The notes: generated by a model from the letters alone, not told the origin. A DNA stretch of 64,000 bases from Allomeiothermus sp035760705 (GCA_035760705.1 DASTSL010000016.1:32460-96459); one strand, 5' to 3'; positions 9,172 to 17,806 are shown, counted from the first letter of the stretch. Translations and numbers: made by a program.

Positions 9172-9726
9172 ATGAACATCTACAAACTGGTGGGACGCAA
9201 CGTCGAAATCACCGAGGCCCTCAAGAACTATCTCGACAAGAAGCTCACCCGCCTGGATCGCCTGGCCGAGGGTGTGGGGATCACGGATGCGCGCGTGGTT
9301 TTGGCGATGGCCCAGAGCCCCCGTATCGGCAACCGGGCCAAGGCCGAGATCCAGGTCAACCTGCCCAGGGGGTTGGTCCGGGTGGAGGAGTCCGACGCCG
9401 ACATGTATGCGGCCATTGACCGCATGGTGGACCGGCTCGAAGTACAGCTCAAACGCTACAAGGAGCGCCACTTCCAGGAGTATCGCAACCATGTTCCGGT
9501 CATGGCCGGAATACCCGCCCCGCTCGAGCCGGAGACCGAAGAGGGCCCCCAGATCGTGCGCACCAAGCGCTTCGCCATGAAGCCTATGACCCCCGAGGAT
9601 GCCGCTTTCGAGATGGAGGCTTTGGGCCACGACTTCTTCGTCTTCCGCAACGCCGAGACCGAGGACATCAACGTCATCTACCGCCGCCGCGACGGCGACT
9701 ACGGCCTGATCGAGCCCACCTCCTGA
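9172..9726 (+). CDS. hpf: Long-form ribosome hibernation promoting factor
   Basis: A 184-residue protein. Residues 1-100 are the S30AE domain (MNIYKLVGRNVEIT start, basic and acidic beta-alpha pattern) that binds the decoding centre; residues about 128-184 form the separate C-terminal dimerisation domain (KRFAMKPMTPEDA through the YRRRDGDYGLI stretch) found only in long HPF. This form pairs two 70S ribosomes into inactive 100S particles in stationary phase. A strong AAGGAGGG precedes the ATG, and the gene is a single unit with its own promoter and terminator. Confidence 0.95.
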   Translation: MNIYKLVGRNVEITEALKNYLDKKLTRLDRLAEGVGITDARVVLAMAQSPRIGNRAKAEIQVNLPRGLVRVEESDADMYAAIDRMVDRLEVQLKRYKERHFQEYRNHVPVMAGIPAPLEPETEEGPQIVRTKRFAMKPMTPEDAAFEMEALGHDFFVFRNAETEDINVIYRRRDGDYGLIEPTS

Positions 9727-9742
9727 GCAACCGGGAATCCCA

Positions 9743-9766
9743 GGGCGGCCTACGGGCCGCCCTTTT
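9743..9766 (+). terminator. Intrinsic terminator of hpf
   Basis: A GGGCGGCC / GGCCGCCC stem (9743-9750, 9755-9762) with a TACG loop is followed by TTTT. Confidence 0.92.
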
Positions 9767-9877
9767 GTAGTTAAGTATCTCTAGGATAGAAACGGGATAG
9801 GTGGAGAAGAGCGGTTCACCAGGCCACGCTGCGCACCCCGGAATTCACCCTTGCGCCACCCTTTTACCGGGGCGCAC

Positions 9878-11275
9878 TTAGTAGAACACCGAGGGGTCCA
9901 CGTAGCGGATGCTCCCCCCGTTGATGACGCCCACCCTGAACCACACTTGCTCGGGGGCGATGAGAGCCCCGCCGCCGGTATAGCCCAGCAACTGCCCCCG
10001 GCCCACCCGCTGCCCCTCCTCGACCTGGAGGCTTTGCAGGTTGGTGTAGAGGGTGATCAGGTTCTGGCTGTGTTGGATGGTGACGGTGTAGCCGATGTTG
10101 GCTACGTAGATGATAGGGGGGATCACCACCCCGTCAGCGGCAGCTCGCACTGGGCTACCGGCGGAAGGACCAGAGATCTCCTGGAAGTCGTTGCCATCCT
10201 GGCCATAAGCGGCGGAGATGCGCCCGCTGGGGACCGGGAACAATAGGCTCCCCACCAACTCGCGGGGGATGCTCGAGAGGTCCACCACCGGCCCGGGGTT
10301 GGTGGAAGGGTTCTGCTGGGTTTGCTGCTGGGCCCGCTGCTGCGCTTGCTGACGGCGGCGGGCCTCTTCCTGGCGGCGGCGTTCTTCCTCCTGCTGGCGG
10401 CGGATCTCGGCCAGGCGGCGCTGCTCGGCCATGATGGCGGCGCTAATGCGGCTGAACTCCTGACGCAGTTGTTGCTGCGAGACCAGCGTCTCGCGCAAAA
10501 GAACCCGGCGGCCCATCTGCTGCTGCTGGAGGTCGGCCAGTACCCCCTGGAGGGTTTGGCGGCGGGCTGAAAGCACCTGGATGCGCTTCTCCCGCTCGGC
10601 CTGTTTCTCGTTGAGGTCCTTGACCAGCAAGGTGAGCCGGGTGCGCTCGTCTTGCAAAGAGGCCACGGTGGCTTGGATGCGGTCGATCAGGTCGGTCTGG
10701 CGTGAGCCCAAAGCATCGGTCCAGCGCACCCGCACCGCCAGGTCGGTGAAGGACTCGGCCCGCAGTAGGGGCAAGTAGCGGCTGGCCTGCTCGCGGTGCA
10801 GGCTATTGACTAACACCGCCAGGCGCTCCTTGAGCCCGGCCAACTCGGTCTCGAGGGCCTTGATTTTGGCCTCGGTCTCGCTCACCTGGCCTTGCAGGAG
10901 CTTGATCTGGCGGGAAAGCTCAGCCCGCTCGCGCTCGAGCCGGGTGATCTCGCCCTCGAGCGACCGCAGCTCAAAAAGGCGAGCCTGGGTGATTGCATCG
11001 AGCTGAGCTAGCTCGCGGTTGAGACTCTGGATGCGCTGCTGTTGCACATTTTGCAGCCGCTCGGCCTCGCGCAGTTGCTGTTGCAACTGGTTGAGGTTTT
11101 GGGAGAAAACAGGGAGCGAGAAAAGAAGCAATAAGCCCAACGCCCAACGCCCAACGCCCAACGCGGAAAGAGGGCCTATGGCCTTGTGGCGAGAGGTGGG
11201 AGAATTCCTCCCAGGAGCCACCAGCCACCAGCTACTTGCCTTCAGGCGTTGGGCGTTTAGGGTTTCGCGTCTCAT
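9878..11275 (-). CDS. envC: Murein hydrolase activator EnvC-like, coiled coil plus M23 (LytM) domain
   Basis: A 465-residue exported protein. After a hydrophobic stretch ending SLPVFSQ (about residues 47-60) come long coiled coils to about residue 310, a Gln/Arg-rich linker, and a C-terminal M23-type domain. The expected zinc ligands of active M23 enzymes are not evident (the last part reads YTVTIQHSQN and later lacks HxH), which fits the EnvC role as an activator of amidases. The ATG overlaps the ftsX stop as ATGA, so the two are coupled, matching the FtsEX-EnvC system. The 45 residues before the hydrophobic core come from repetitive DNA (11137-11260), so the true N-terminus is uncertain; a TTG inside could also serve. 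Confidence 0.85.
   Translation of the reverse strand: MRRETLNAQRLKASSWWLVAPGRNSPTSRHKAIGPLSALGVGRWALGLLLLFSLPVFSQNLNQLQQQLREAERLQNVQQQRIQSLNRELAQLDAITQARLFELRSLEGEITRLERERAELSRQIKLLQGQVSETEAKIKALETELAGLKERLAVLVNSLHREQASRYLPLLRAESFTDLAVRVRWTDALGSRQTDLIDRIQATVASLQDERTRLTLLVKDLNEKQAEREKRIQVLSARRQTLQGVLADLQQQQMGRRVLLRETLVSQQQLRQEFSRISAAIMAEQRRLAEIRRQQEEERRRQEEARRRQQAQQRAQQQTQQNPSTNPGPVVDLSSIPRELVGSLLFPVPSGRISAAYGQDGNDFQEISGPSAGSPVRAAADGVVIPPIIYVANIGYTVTIQHSQNLITLYTNLQSLQVEEGQRVGRGQLLGYTGGGALIAPEQVWFRVGVINGGSIRYVDPSVFY
11137..11260. repeat. Word-repeat element inside the 5' end of envC
   Basis: The unit CCCAACG is repeated four times in tandem (about 11138-11161), and GGCGTTGGGCGTT (11245-11257) is its inverted counterpart 85 bases away. 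Between them lie further short repeats (CACCAGCCACCAG). The arrangement, inverted simple repeats bounding about 120 bp, looks like an insertion that stayed in frame. Confidence 0.55.
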
Positions 11276-12132
11276 AACGCTGTCTCCCGCAGATGGCTGC
11301 GGGCCGCCAAAAAGGCCCCGCCCGCGCCCAGGACCAGGGCCAGTAGCGCCAGCGCGGCGCCTGCTCTCAATAGGTCTTGCGTGCCCAGTACTGGCAGGAA
11401 GGGCAGAAGCTTCTGCAGCGCGTCGGAGATAAAGCCGTAAGAGAACATTCCCAAGCCTAAAGCGACCACCGAGGCCAGCAGGGTCAGAAGGAGCCCTTCC
11501 CACACGAAGGGGGCCTGGGCGAAGCGGCGGGTGGCCCCCACCAGCATCATCACCCGCAGTTCTTCGCGGCGGCTTTGGATCGAGAGGCGGATGGTGCCCA
11601 TCACGCTAAAGAGGGTATCCACCATCAGCAGCACGATCAGCAGGTTGGCCGCGATGCGCAGCCCGCCCAGCACCCGCACTAACTGCTCGGTGATGGCTCC
11701 CCCGTACTCCACCCAAGCGATGCCCTCGAGCTTTTCCAGCCGATCCGCCACCTGTTTGACGCTCTGGGGGTTCACCAGTTTGAGCCGCAGCGTATCGGGC
11801 AGGGGATTTTCGATGAGTTCGTTGGCCTGGGAAAGATAAGGGTAGGAAAGCTGGAGTGCCGCCAGGGCTTGCTCCTTGGTCTCCAGCCGGGCCTCCGCGA
11901 CCTCGTTCCAGCCCTGGATCTGGGTCAGGATAGCCTCGGCGTTGGCGGTGGGTTTGAGGGCTGCTGCGATCTCGACATCGCGCTCGAGCGAGCCCACCAC
12001 TCGGTCCAGGTTCCACAGCACCAAGCCGAGCAAAAAAAGCAAGGTGAAGGACACCAAGGAGGTGGTGAAGGTCGCGAGGCTGCTGGTGGTGTGCTGCCGG
12101 AGCGCCCGCAGGGCCTGGAGAAAGGCGTACAC
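11272..12132 (-). CDS. ftsX: Cell division protein FtsX
   Basis: A 286-residue membrane protein with one membrane segment near residues 22-45, an extracytoplasmic domain to about 160, and three more segments, the FtsX topology. FtsX couples FtsE ATP hydrolysis to an external amidase activator, here the overlapping envC. The start is a GTG (MYAFLQALRALRQ); a nearby ATG at 12136 is out of frame. ftsE is not adjacent but lies 3 kb away. Confidence 0.88.
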   Translation of the reverse strand: MYAFLQALRALRQHTTSSLATFTTSLVSFTLLFLLGLVLWNLDRVVGSLERDVEIAAALKPTANAEAILTQIQGWNEVAEARLETKEQALAALQLSYPYLSQANELIENPLPDTLRLKLVNPQSVKQVADRLEKLEGIAWVEYGGAITEQLVRVLGGLRIAANLLIVLLMVDTLFSVMGTIRLSIQSRREELRVMMLVGATRRFAQAPFVWEGLLLTLLASVVALGLGMFSYGFISDALQKLLPFLPVLGTQDLLRAGAALALLALVLGAGGAFLAARSHLRETAL

Positions 12133-12194
12133 GCATAGATTGTACGGGGTCTGGGGTCAGATGCGTGAGGAAAGTGAGCGGGGGAGATGCTAAA

Positions 12195-12245
12195 CGCCGA
12201 GGTGCTTATGGCTCATCGCTCATGGCCAAAGCCCTGGCTATCCGC
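12195..12245. repeat. Intergenic simple-word repeat
   Basis: The words GGCTCATCGCTCATGGC and the matching GGCCAAAGCC form short direct and inverted repeats between ftsX and the glycerate kinase gene. It resembles in style the stretches at 11137-11260 and 56489-56520, but not in sequence. Confidence 0.3.
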
Positions 12246-12263
12246 CACACGCATTTCGCTCAA

Positions 12264-13532
12264 TTACTCGAGCACGATCACCCGGTAGTCATTCAGATTG
12301 TTCTGCGTCGGGCCGGTGACCAGCAGGTCGCCCAGGCGGGAGAAAAAGCTGTGGGCGTCGTTGCGCTCGAGGTGTTCCTTGACGCTTAACCTTCGCGCCT
12401 CGGCTCTGGCCCAGGAGTCGGGGGTGAGAAAAGCCCCGGCGGCCTGGGTGTTGCCATCGATGCCGTCGGTGTCGGCGGCCAAAGCCCAGACTCCCTCCGA
12501 TCCCAGCCGGTGGAGCAAGCCCAGCAAAAACTCCTGGTTGCGCCCGCCTTGGCCCGCTCCCCGCACCGTCACGGTAGCCTCGCCCCCCGAAAGGAGGACC
12601 ACCGGAGGCCGCACCGGGGTCCCATGCGCGCGGATGCTCTGCACCAAAGCGGCGTGAAAACCGGCCAGCTCCCGCGCCTCCCCGCCGAAGCGATCGGAGA
12701 GGATTAGGGTCGGGTAACCGTGGGCTTCCCAGTAGGCTCGAGCCGCCTCCAGGAAGGTCTGATTCCCCCCCACCAGGCGGTTCTCCACCCGGGCGAGCGC
12801 CGGGTCGGCGGGCTTGAGGGTTTCGGGAATCTCCCCCCGCAGGCCACGCTCGAGGTGGGCTTTGGCCGCCGGGGCTTCGATCCGGTAGCGCTCGAGCACT
12901 TCCAGCGCCTCCGCGAAGGTGCTGGGGTCGGGCACCGTCGGCCCCGAGGCGATCACCGAGGGGTCGTCGCCCGGCACGTCGGAGAGGAGCAGGGCCAGGA
13001 CCCGGGCTGGGGTGGCTCGCACCAGCCCCCCACCCTTGATCCGCGAGAGGTGCTTGCGCACCGCGTTCATCTCCTGGATGCTGGCCCCCGAACGCAGCAA
13101 AGCCTGGTTCAAGGCCTGCTTCTCGGCCAGCGAGATGCCGTCCGGAAGGCACCACAAAGCACTCCCGCCCCCCGAGACGAGGACCAGCAGGAGGTCATGG
13201 GGTTGCAGCCGGGAAGCCAGCTCCAGCGCTTTCTCCGCTGCCCGCACGCTGCGCTCGTCGGGGACGGGGTGAGCGGCAGGGAGGATGACTCCGCTCAGAG
13301 GTGAGGCGGTATCCCCCTTGGGCGTCGCCAGGTAAGGAACACTGGGATAGCGCTCGAGGGCGGCCTCGCTGCTTTCGCGCAGCGAAACACACGCCTCGAG
13401 CATGGTCAGGGCGGCTTTCCCCACCGAAAGGATAAGGGCGGGCGGCTCTTGGGGCAGGGCTTGGCGGGTGAGTTCGCGGGGATGGGTGGCGGCCAGGGCA
13501 TGGCGGAAGCTATTTTCCAGGACTTCCCGCAT
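12264..13532 (-). CDS. Glycerate kinase, GckA/MOFRL type
   Basis: A 422-residue glycerate 2-kinase. The N-terminal DUF4147 domain carries LLVLVSGGGSALWCLP (about residues 116-131) and the C-terminal MOFRL domain carries LLSGGEATVTVRG and GRNQEFLLG. It phosphorylates glycerate to 2-phosphoglycerate and would drain glyoxylate-derived carbon, consistent with GlcDEF and malate synthase nearby. Residues about 49-56 (VSLRESSE) are encoded by a palindromic element shared with an unrelated gene, an apparent in-frame insertion between MLEA and ALERYP. The ATG follows a TATCGT box by 6 bases. Confidence 0.92.
   Translation of the reverse strand: MREVLENSFRHALAATHPRELTRQALPQEPPALILSVGKAALTMLEACVSLRESSEAALERYPSVPYLATPKGDTASPLSGVILPAAHPVPDERSVRAAEKALELASRLQPHDLLLVLVSGGGSALWCLPDGISLAEKQALNQALLRSGASIQEMNAVRKHLSRIKGGGLVRATPARVLALLLSDVPGDDPSVIASGPTVPDPSTFAEALEVLERYRIEAPAAKAHLERGLRGEIPETLKPADPALARVENRLVGGNQTFLEAARAYWEAHGYPTLILSDRFGGEARELAGFHAALVQSIRAHGTPVRPPVVLLSGGEATVTVRGAGQGGRNQEFLLGLLHRLGSEGVWALAADTDGIDGNTQAAGAFLTPDSWARAEARRLSVKEHLERNDAHSFFSRLGDLLVTGPTQNNLNDYRVIVLE
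13364..13390 (-). repeat. Coding palindromic element, copy B
   Basis: 27 bases identical to 8846-8872, inside the glycerate kinase gene and read in the same frame. The flanks of the two copies are not otherwise related. Confidence 0.75.
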
Positions 13533-13538
13533 GAGCCT

Positions 13539-13566
13539 ACGATACTGCCCTGGACCAGCTCATCAA
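13539..13566 (-). promoter_or_regulatory. Promoter of the glycerate kinase gene, leaderless type
   Basis: On the minus strand TTGATG (13561-13566) and TATCGT (13539-13544) are 16 bases apart, and the ATG begins 6 bases after the -10. No Shine-Dalgarno sequence is present. Confidence 0.5.
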
Positions 13567-13600
13567 AAACTCCAGGACTCCCCCGGGTTCAGCCTGACGC

Positions 13601-14587
13601 TCAGCGCATCAGTGGGAGCTTTTTGGTTAAGTGACCTAACGAACTCACCCCTAAAGTACGGTAATACCACTTGAGATTAGGGGGGAGGGTAGGGCTCGAG
13701 GTCAACTCCACCGCGATGGCCTTGCCTTGGGCTGCCGCCGTTACCCGCGAGATCAGATAGTTCCAGCCGGTGCTCAAGCTAAGGTTGAAGATAGTGGTGA
13801 GGTCGGGGCAGGTCTCCGTTCCCATCACCTGCACGGCTTTGTCAGCGTAATACAACAAGGCTTCCTGGTCGTCTACTGCGGCTCCTGCGGTGGCCCGGTT
13901 GCCGATCTGGACGTAGCCGCTGGGGGTGGTCGCGCTGCCCAGGTAGGCGCTGATTTGGGCAACGGCGTCCACCTTAGCGTCGGGGGCGCTGGCGGTAACG
14001 GTGGAGGTACAGCCGTCAGGTGGCGTGAGCGAGAGAGGATCGGAATTGCTCGAGCTTTCCAGGCTGTAGGAAACTGTGCCTGCGGTAATGGTTGCGCTCC
14101 CCAGCACCACCGTCCCCGCGAGGCCGAGACCCTCAAGGTCGAGCCTGCCGTTTTGGCCGCTGGGCCATTCTCGCAAGGATAGGCTGCCCCCCCTAGCGGG
14201 TGGAGGTACGACTACCCGGAGGTCCAGGGGGGTGGTTTGGGTCAGTGAACCGGCGACCCCTTTGACCCGCAAGGCATAAGTCTGAGCCGCCAGGCTCCCC
14301 TCGGCGCTCACGCTGAGGGTGCTGCTCCCGGCGCTCAGACTGGCCGGGCTAAAGCTGGGGGTGATTCCCCGGGGAAGCGCCGAGCCATCGGCCTGCTCGA
14401 GGCTCAGGTTGACGTTTCCAGAAAACCCCCCGCTGGTCGAGACGTTTACCGCGATGATCGCGTTGTCGCCCTGGGTAAGAGTAGGGCTGGCTGGGCTCGC
14501 GCTCAGGGTAAAGCTGCCGTTGGGGCTAGGGTTCGAGGTGCAAGCAGCGAGGAGTCCTAAGGTGAAGGTGAGGAGATACTTATGCAC
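13601..14587 (-). CDS. Putative lipoprotein of unknown function
   Basis: A 328-residue protein with a lipoprotein signal (LLAAC, lipidation Cys at residue 16). Residues about 20-130 look like an Ig-like bacterial domain rich in Ser/Thr/Gly, and the rest is not recognised. It starts with GTG after AGGAAC. It lies 59 bases downstream of the copper radical oxidase lipoprotein on the same strand and is probably co-transcribed, so a joint role at the cell surface is possible. No catalytic motif was seen. Confidence 0.7.
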   Translation of the reverse strand: MHKYLLTFTLGLLAACTSNPSPNGSFTLSASPASPTLTQGDNAIIAVNVSTSGGFSGNVNLSLEQADGSALPRGITPSFSPASLSAGSSTLSVSAEGSLAAQTYALRVKGVAGSLTQTTPLDLRVVVPPPARGGSLSLREWPSGQNGRLDLEGLGLAGTVVLGSATITAGTVSYSLESSSNSDPLSLTPPDGCTSTVTASAPDAKVDAVAQISAYLGSATTPSGYVQIGNRATAGAAVDDQEALLYYADKAVQVMGTETCPDLTTIFNLSLSTGWNYLISRVTAAAQGKAIAVELTSSPTLPPNLKWYYRTLGVSSLGHLTKKLPLMR

Positions 14588-14646
14588 GGTGGTTCCTAGA
14601 TAGCTAGAGGATGGTTTAGATCGATTCTCTCACCGGTAGCGCTGGG

Positions 14647-16374
14647 TTAGCGAATCTGGATAATCCTTCCGACCGAGGGGACCCCTTTACCATCCACCAG
14701 GAACAGCATGTAGAAGCCGGGTGGGGCCAGGTTGGGATTCTCCGGAGCCTTGATGTATAGGAAACCTGTGCTACGGAAGGTGTTCGAGAAGTCCAAGTAA
14801 TTGATGCGCTGATCAAAGTTCACCGAATGGGTCACCGAACCGAGGCGCAGCCAAGTCACTTTGCGGATGTCCCCAGCGTTTTGTACCCGTACCGAAAAAC
14901 GCTGGCCGTAGCGCACTTGGGTAGGGTAGCGGGTGATCTCGGGGCGCTGGGTGACGAGCGAGCCATCCGGGTTGAAGAGGTAGGGTGGCCAGTAAACCTC
15001 TACGTCGGTGTTGTCGTCTTGGGGATTGCAGCCATCACAGCGGCCCCCGCCCCCGGTCATCACCCGTCCGTCGGGCAACAGGAGGGAGGTCGAATGGTAG
15101 CTGCGGAATTTTTGCGCTACAGCCGTGGGGTTCCATTGTTCGGTGATTGGATTCCAAAGCTCCGACTCATAGACGCGGTTCTCGAGGGCCTGGTTATTTA
15201 CCCCAGGGCCTTTGGTGCCGCCGTTGACCCAAACCGTCCCATCCGGCAGGATCGTGGCGTTGTGGTGGCGGCGAGGGTTTTTCATCGGACTGATGGGGCG
15301 TACTTCTTGTCCTGGGGGTTGGTTCAGGTCGATCACCACTGCCGAGTTAACCGGAAGATCGGTATCCCCATCGCCTGGGCTGCCGCCTGCCACCAAGAAC
15401 TTGTCCTTGGCATACATCACCGAGGTTCCACTGTTGCGCACCATTCCGTCACGACTGCGCGCCCCTCTGCCACCTAGATCTTCCCACCTGCCATCCCCCG
15501 TGGGGTCGAAGTACCCAAGTTTGTTCTCCTGACCCGAAACGAAGACTTTTCCGCTCGAAGTGACGGTCAGCCAAGGGTACTGGGGGTGGGCTCGGTTGAG
15601 CTTGGGGACGGCCAGCAGCCGTTTGGTAGCGGTGTTTCCCTCCACCCTCCAGACTTCGATCTGATCGAAATCCTGGCCATAGTTGATGCCGCCGATGATC
15701 ATCATTTCCCCATTGGCCAGCGCGGTGACCGAAGGGTACCAGCGGGGGACGTACATGGGGGTATCGAGCAGCGTCCAGGTGTTGGTGAGGGAGTCGAAGA
15801 GATTGACGGTGGTGGTGCCCAGGTACTTGCCGTCTTTTTTGCCCAGGTGTCCCCCGGCCACGAAGGTGCGTCCGTCAGGGAGCGCGGCATGGCCCGCACA
15901 GAACAGCTCGGTTTGGGTGTTGTTCACCAGGGTATGGGTATTGGTGATGGGATCCCAAATATCGGTGCTGTTTTTATTATGGGCGCTAGCGTAATCGGGG
16001 TCTTCCACGGCGGAATAAGTACTGTCGCCCGGCCCAAACGTCAGCACCTTGCCGCTAGGGAGCAGCGTCGCGTGAATAGGCATGATGGCCTTATTCGTTG
16101 GGTCGCCAGGGCGGTTCCAAGCGTAGCTTCCATCGGGCCACTGTAGGATTTTCCCGAAGCAACCCTTCTCGTGTCGCTGGCTGGGAATGTCGTTAGGGGT
16201 GCCCTCACAGCCCTGCACGGCCCACACCGGGTTCAAATCCAGTCCCTGAGCTTCGATGTAGGTAGAGTCTTCCTGGGGTTGCTCGGTGACGCCGCAGGCC
16301 GCCAGGAGCGCCAGCATAATCAGTGCGACGATCAGCCGTTTAGGCTGGGCGAAATCTCGATATGGCTTACCCAT
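14647..16374 (-). CDS. Galactose/glyoxal oxidase-like copper radical oxidase, lipoprotein
   Basis: A 575-residue kelch-repeat protein with a DUF1929-type C-terminal domain (about 470-575). The lipobox LLAAC places the lipidated Cys at residue 27, so it is anchored outside the cytoplasm. All residues of the copper-radical site can be aligned with fungal galactose oxidase: Cys159 (ELFCAGHA) and Tyr213 (RWYPS) for the thioether cofactor, Tyr426-His427 (RSYHS) and His516 (VTHSVNFDQR) as copper ligands. RWYPS is closer to glyoxal oxidases. Such enzymes oxidise alcohols or aldehydes and release hydrogen peroxide. The nearby glycolate genes make a small aldehyde substrate conceivable, but this is inference. 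Confidence 0.88.
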   Translation of the reverse strand: MGKPYRDFAQPKRLIVALIMLALLAACGVTEQPQEDSTYIEAQGLDLNPVWAVQGCEGTPNDIPSQRHEKGCFGKILQWPDGSYAWNRPGDPTNKAIMPIHATLLPSGKVLTFGPGDSTYSAVEDPDYASAHNKNSTDIWDPITNTHTLVNNTQTELFCAGHAALPDGRTFVAGGHLGKKDGKYLGTTTVNLFDSLTNTWTLLDTPMYVPRWYPSVTALANGEMMIIGGINYGQDFDQIEVWRVEGNTATKRLLAVPKLNRAHPQYPWLTVTSSGKVFVSGQENKLGYFDPTGDGRWEDLGGRGARSRDGMVRNSGTSVMYAKDKFLVAGGSPGDGDTDLPVNSAVVIDLNQPPGQEVRPISPMKNPRRHHNATILPDGTVWVNGGTKGPGVNNQALENRVYESELWNPITEQWNPTAVAQKFRSYHSTSLLLPDGRVMTGGGGRCDGCNPQDDNTDVEVYWPPYLFNPDGSLVTQRPEITRYPTQVRYGQRFSVRVQNAGDIRKVTWLRLGSVTHSVNFDQRINYLDFSNTFRSTGFLYIKAPENPNLAPPGFYMLFLVDGKGVPSVGRIIQIR

Positions 16375-16454
16375 ATTAGATTCAGGATAGAGGCTGGCTC
16401 GTTAACTCCCAGTGAAGCGCTTTAGCGTGTCGCACAACGGGCTTTTCCTGAACC

Positions 16455-16470
16455 GTTATGGGGTCATAAC
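16455..16470. promoter_or_regulatory. Inverted repeat upstream of the copper oxidase gene
   Basis: GTTATG and CATAAC flank GGGT as a perfect inverted repeat about 80 bases upstream of the oxidase start. It may be an operator for the oxidase-lipoprotein pair. Confidence 0.35.
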
Positions 16471-16527
16471 CGTATTGTCGCTACGAAACGCTGGAGTAAC
16501 AGCTAAGGTTACGAGATCAATTGAAAT

Positions 16528-17790
16528 CTATAATTCACCCCGGTAGGCCCGGTCCAGCACCTCGAGCGTGTGCGTTACCGGCAGCTCCCGGCCCAATCGC
16601 TTGAGGTGGGTCTGGATCTGGGTGAAACAGCCGATGTTGCCGGTCACCACCATCTGGGCTTCGGTCGCCAGGATGTTGCGGGCTTTGCGCTCGCCCAAAG
16701 TGGCCGCGATCTCGGGCTGCTCGAGGTTGTAGGTCCCCGCCGAGCCGCAGCACAGATCGCCCTCGGGGATCTCGACCAGCTCGAGGCCGGGAATGCTGGC
16801 GAGCAGCTGGCGTGGTTCCGCGCGCACCCCCTGGGCGTGGGCCAGGTGGCAGGCGTCGTGGTAGGCCACTCGGAGGGGTTTTTTGAGGGGTGGCGGGGGA
16901 GTGATCCCCAGTTCGGCCAGAAACACCGAGACGTCCTTGACCCGCGCGGCGAAGGCCTTGGCCTCGGCTTCTTCCGACTCGCCATGAAAGAGGAGGGGGT
17001 ATTCTTTCAAGCCCGAGCCGCAGCCCGCGGCATTGGAGATAATCGCGTCCACATCTTTGGGGAAAGCCCGCAGGTTGTTCCGTGCGAAGCCCAAGGCCCT
17101 AGCCCTTTCCCCGGTGTGCATGGCGAGCGCCCCGCAACAGCTCTGGCCCTTGGGGATGACGATCTCCACCCCGTTCTGGACCAGCACCCGTAGCGTGGCG
17201 GTGTTGAAGCCGGGCTCGAGCACCTGCTGGGCGCAGCCCGCCAGGAAAGCGACCCGGGCCCGCCGGGTTCCCACCGCCGGGATGACCTCGGGCAGAGGCT
17301 CGGCCAGCGGGAGCCGGTCGGGGAGGAGGTCGAGCGGGGCTTGCAGCATCCTCGGCAGCACCGGTTTGAGGAGCTTGCCCATCTTTCCCAGGGTCGCCGC
17401 CATGCGGAAGCGGGCCGGGTAGGGCAGGGTCTCTTGGAGGGCGAGCCGGAAGACCCGCTGGAAGGGTGAGCGGTGGCGCTTGGGCTCGCTCCAGCCGCGG
17501 AAGGTGCTGATGAGTTCGCCGTAGGGGACCCCACTGGGGCAGGCGGTCACACAGCCTAAGCAGCCCAGGCACTTGTCGAGGTAGGGGAGGGCTTCGTCGA
17601 GTTGCAACCCGCCCTCGAGCACCTCCTTCATCAGAAAGATGCGCCCGCGGGGAGAATCCATCTCCTCACCCAGCACAGCGTAGGTGGGGCAGGCCGGGAG
17701 GCAGAAGCCGCAGTGAACGCAGGCTTCGATGGCGTGGGCCATCACCTCCCCCTGGGGGCCGAGCGGTCCGGTGTCGATTTTGTGTTGCAT
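16528..17790 (-). CDS. glcF: Glycolate oxidase iron-sulfur subunit GlcF
   Basis: A 420-residue protein with two [4Fe-4S] motifs, C24-C27-C30-C34 and C74-C77-C80-C84, followed by two CCG domains (SCCGALAMHTG and LCCGSAGTYN). This is the electron-transfer subunit of glycolate dehydrogenase, which passes electrons from GlcD/GlcE to the quinone pool. GGGAGA lies before the ATG, and the gene begins 16 bases after glcE, so it is last in glcDEF. No own terminator is obvious. Confidence 0.93.
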   Translation of the reverse strand: MQHKIDTGPLGPQGEVMAHAIEACVHCGFCLPACPTYAVLGEEMDSPRGRIFLMKEVLEGGLQLDEALPYLDKCLGCLGCVTACPSGVPYGELISTFRGWSEPKRHRSPFQRVFRLALQETLPYPARFRMAATLGKMGKLLKPVLPRMLQAPLDLLPDRLPLAEPLPEVIPAVGTRRARVAFLAGCAQQVLEPGFNTATLRVLVQNGVEIVIPKGQSCCGALAMHTGERARALGFARNNLRAFPKDVDAIISNAAGCGSGLKEYPLLFHGESEEAEAKAFAARVKDVSVFLAELGITPPPPLKKPLRVAYHDACHLAHAQGVRAEPRQLLASIPGLELVEIPEGDLCCGSAGTYNLEQPEIAATLGERKARNILATEAQMVVTGNIGCFTQIQTHLKRLGRELPVTHTLEVLDRAYRGEL

Positions 17791-17806
17791 AGGTCTCCCA
17801 AAAGCG

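Noticed and set aside
11138..11163. Tandem CCCAACG units as a possible CRISPR array
   Set aside because: The units are 7 bases and contiguous, without spacers, and no cas genes are present in the window.
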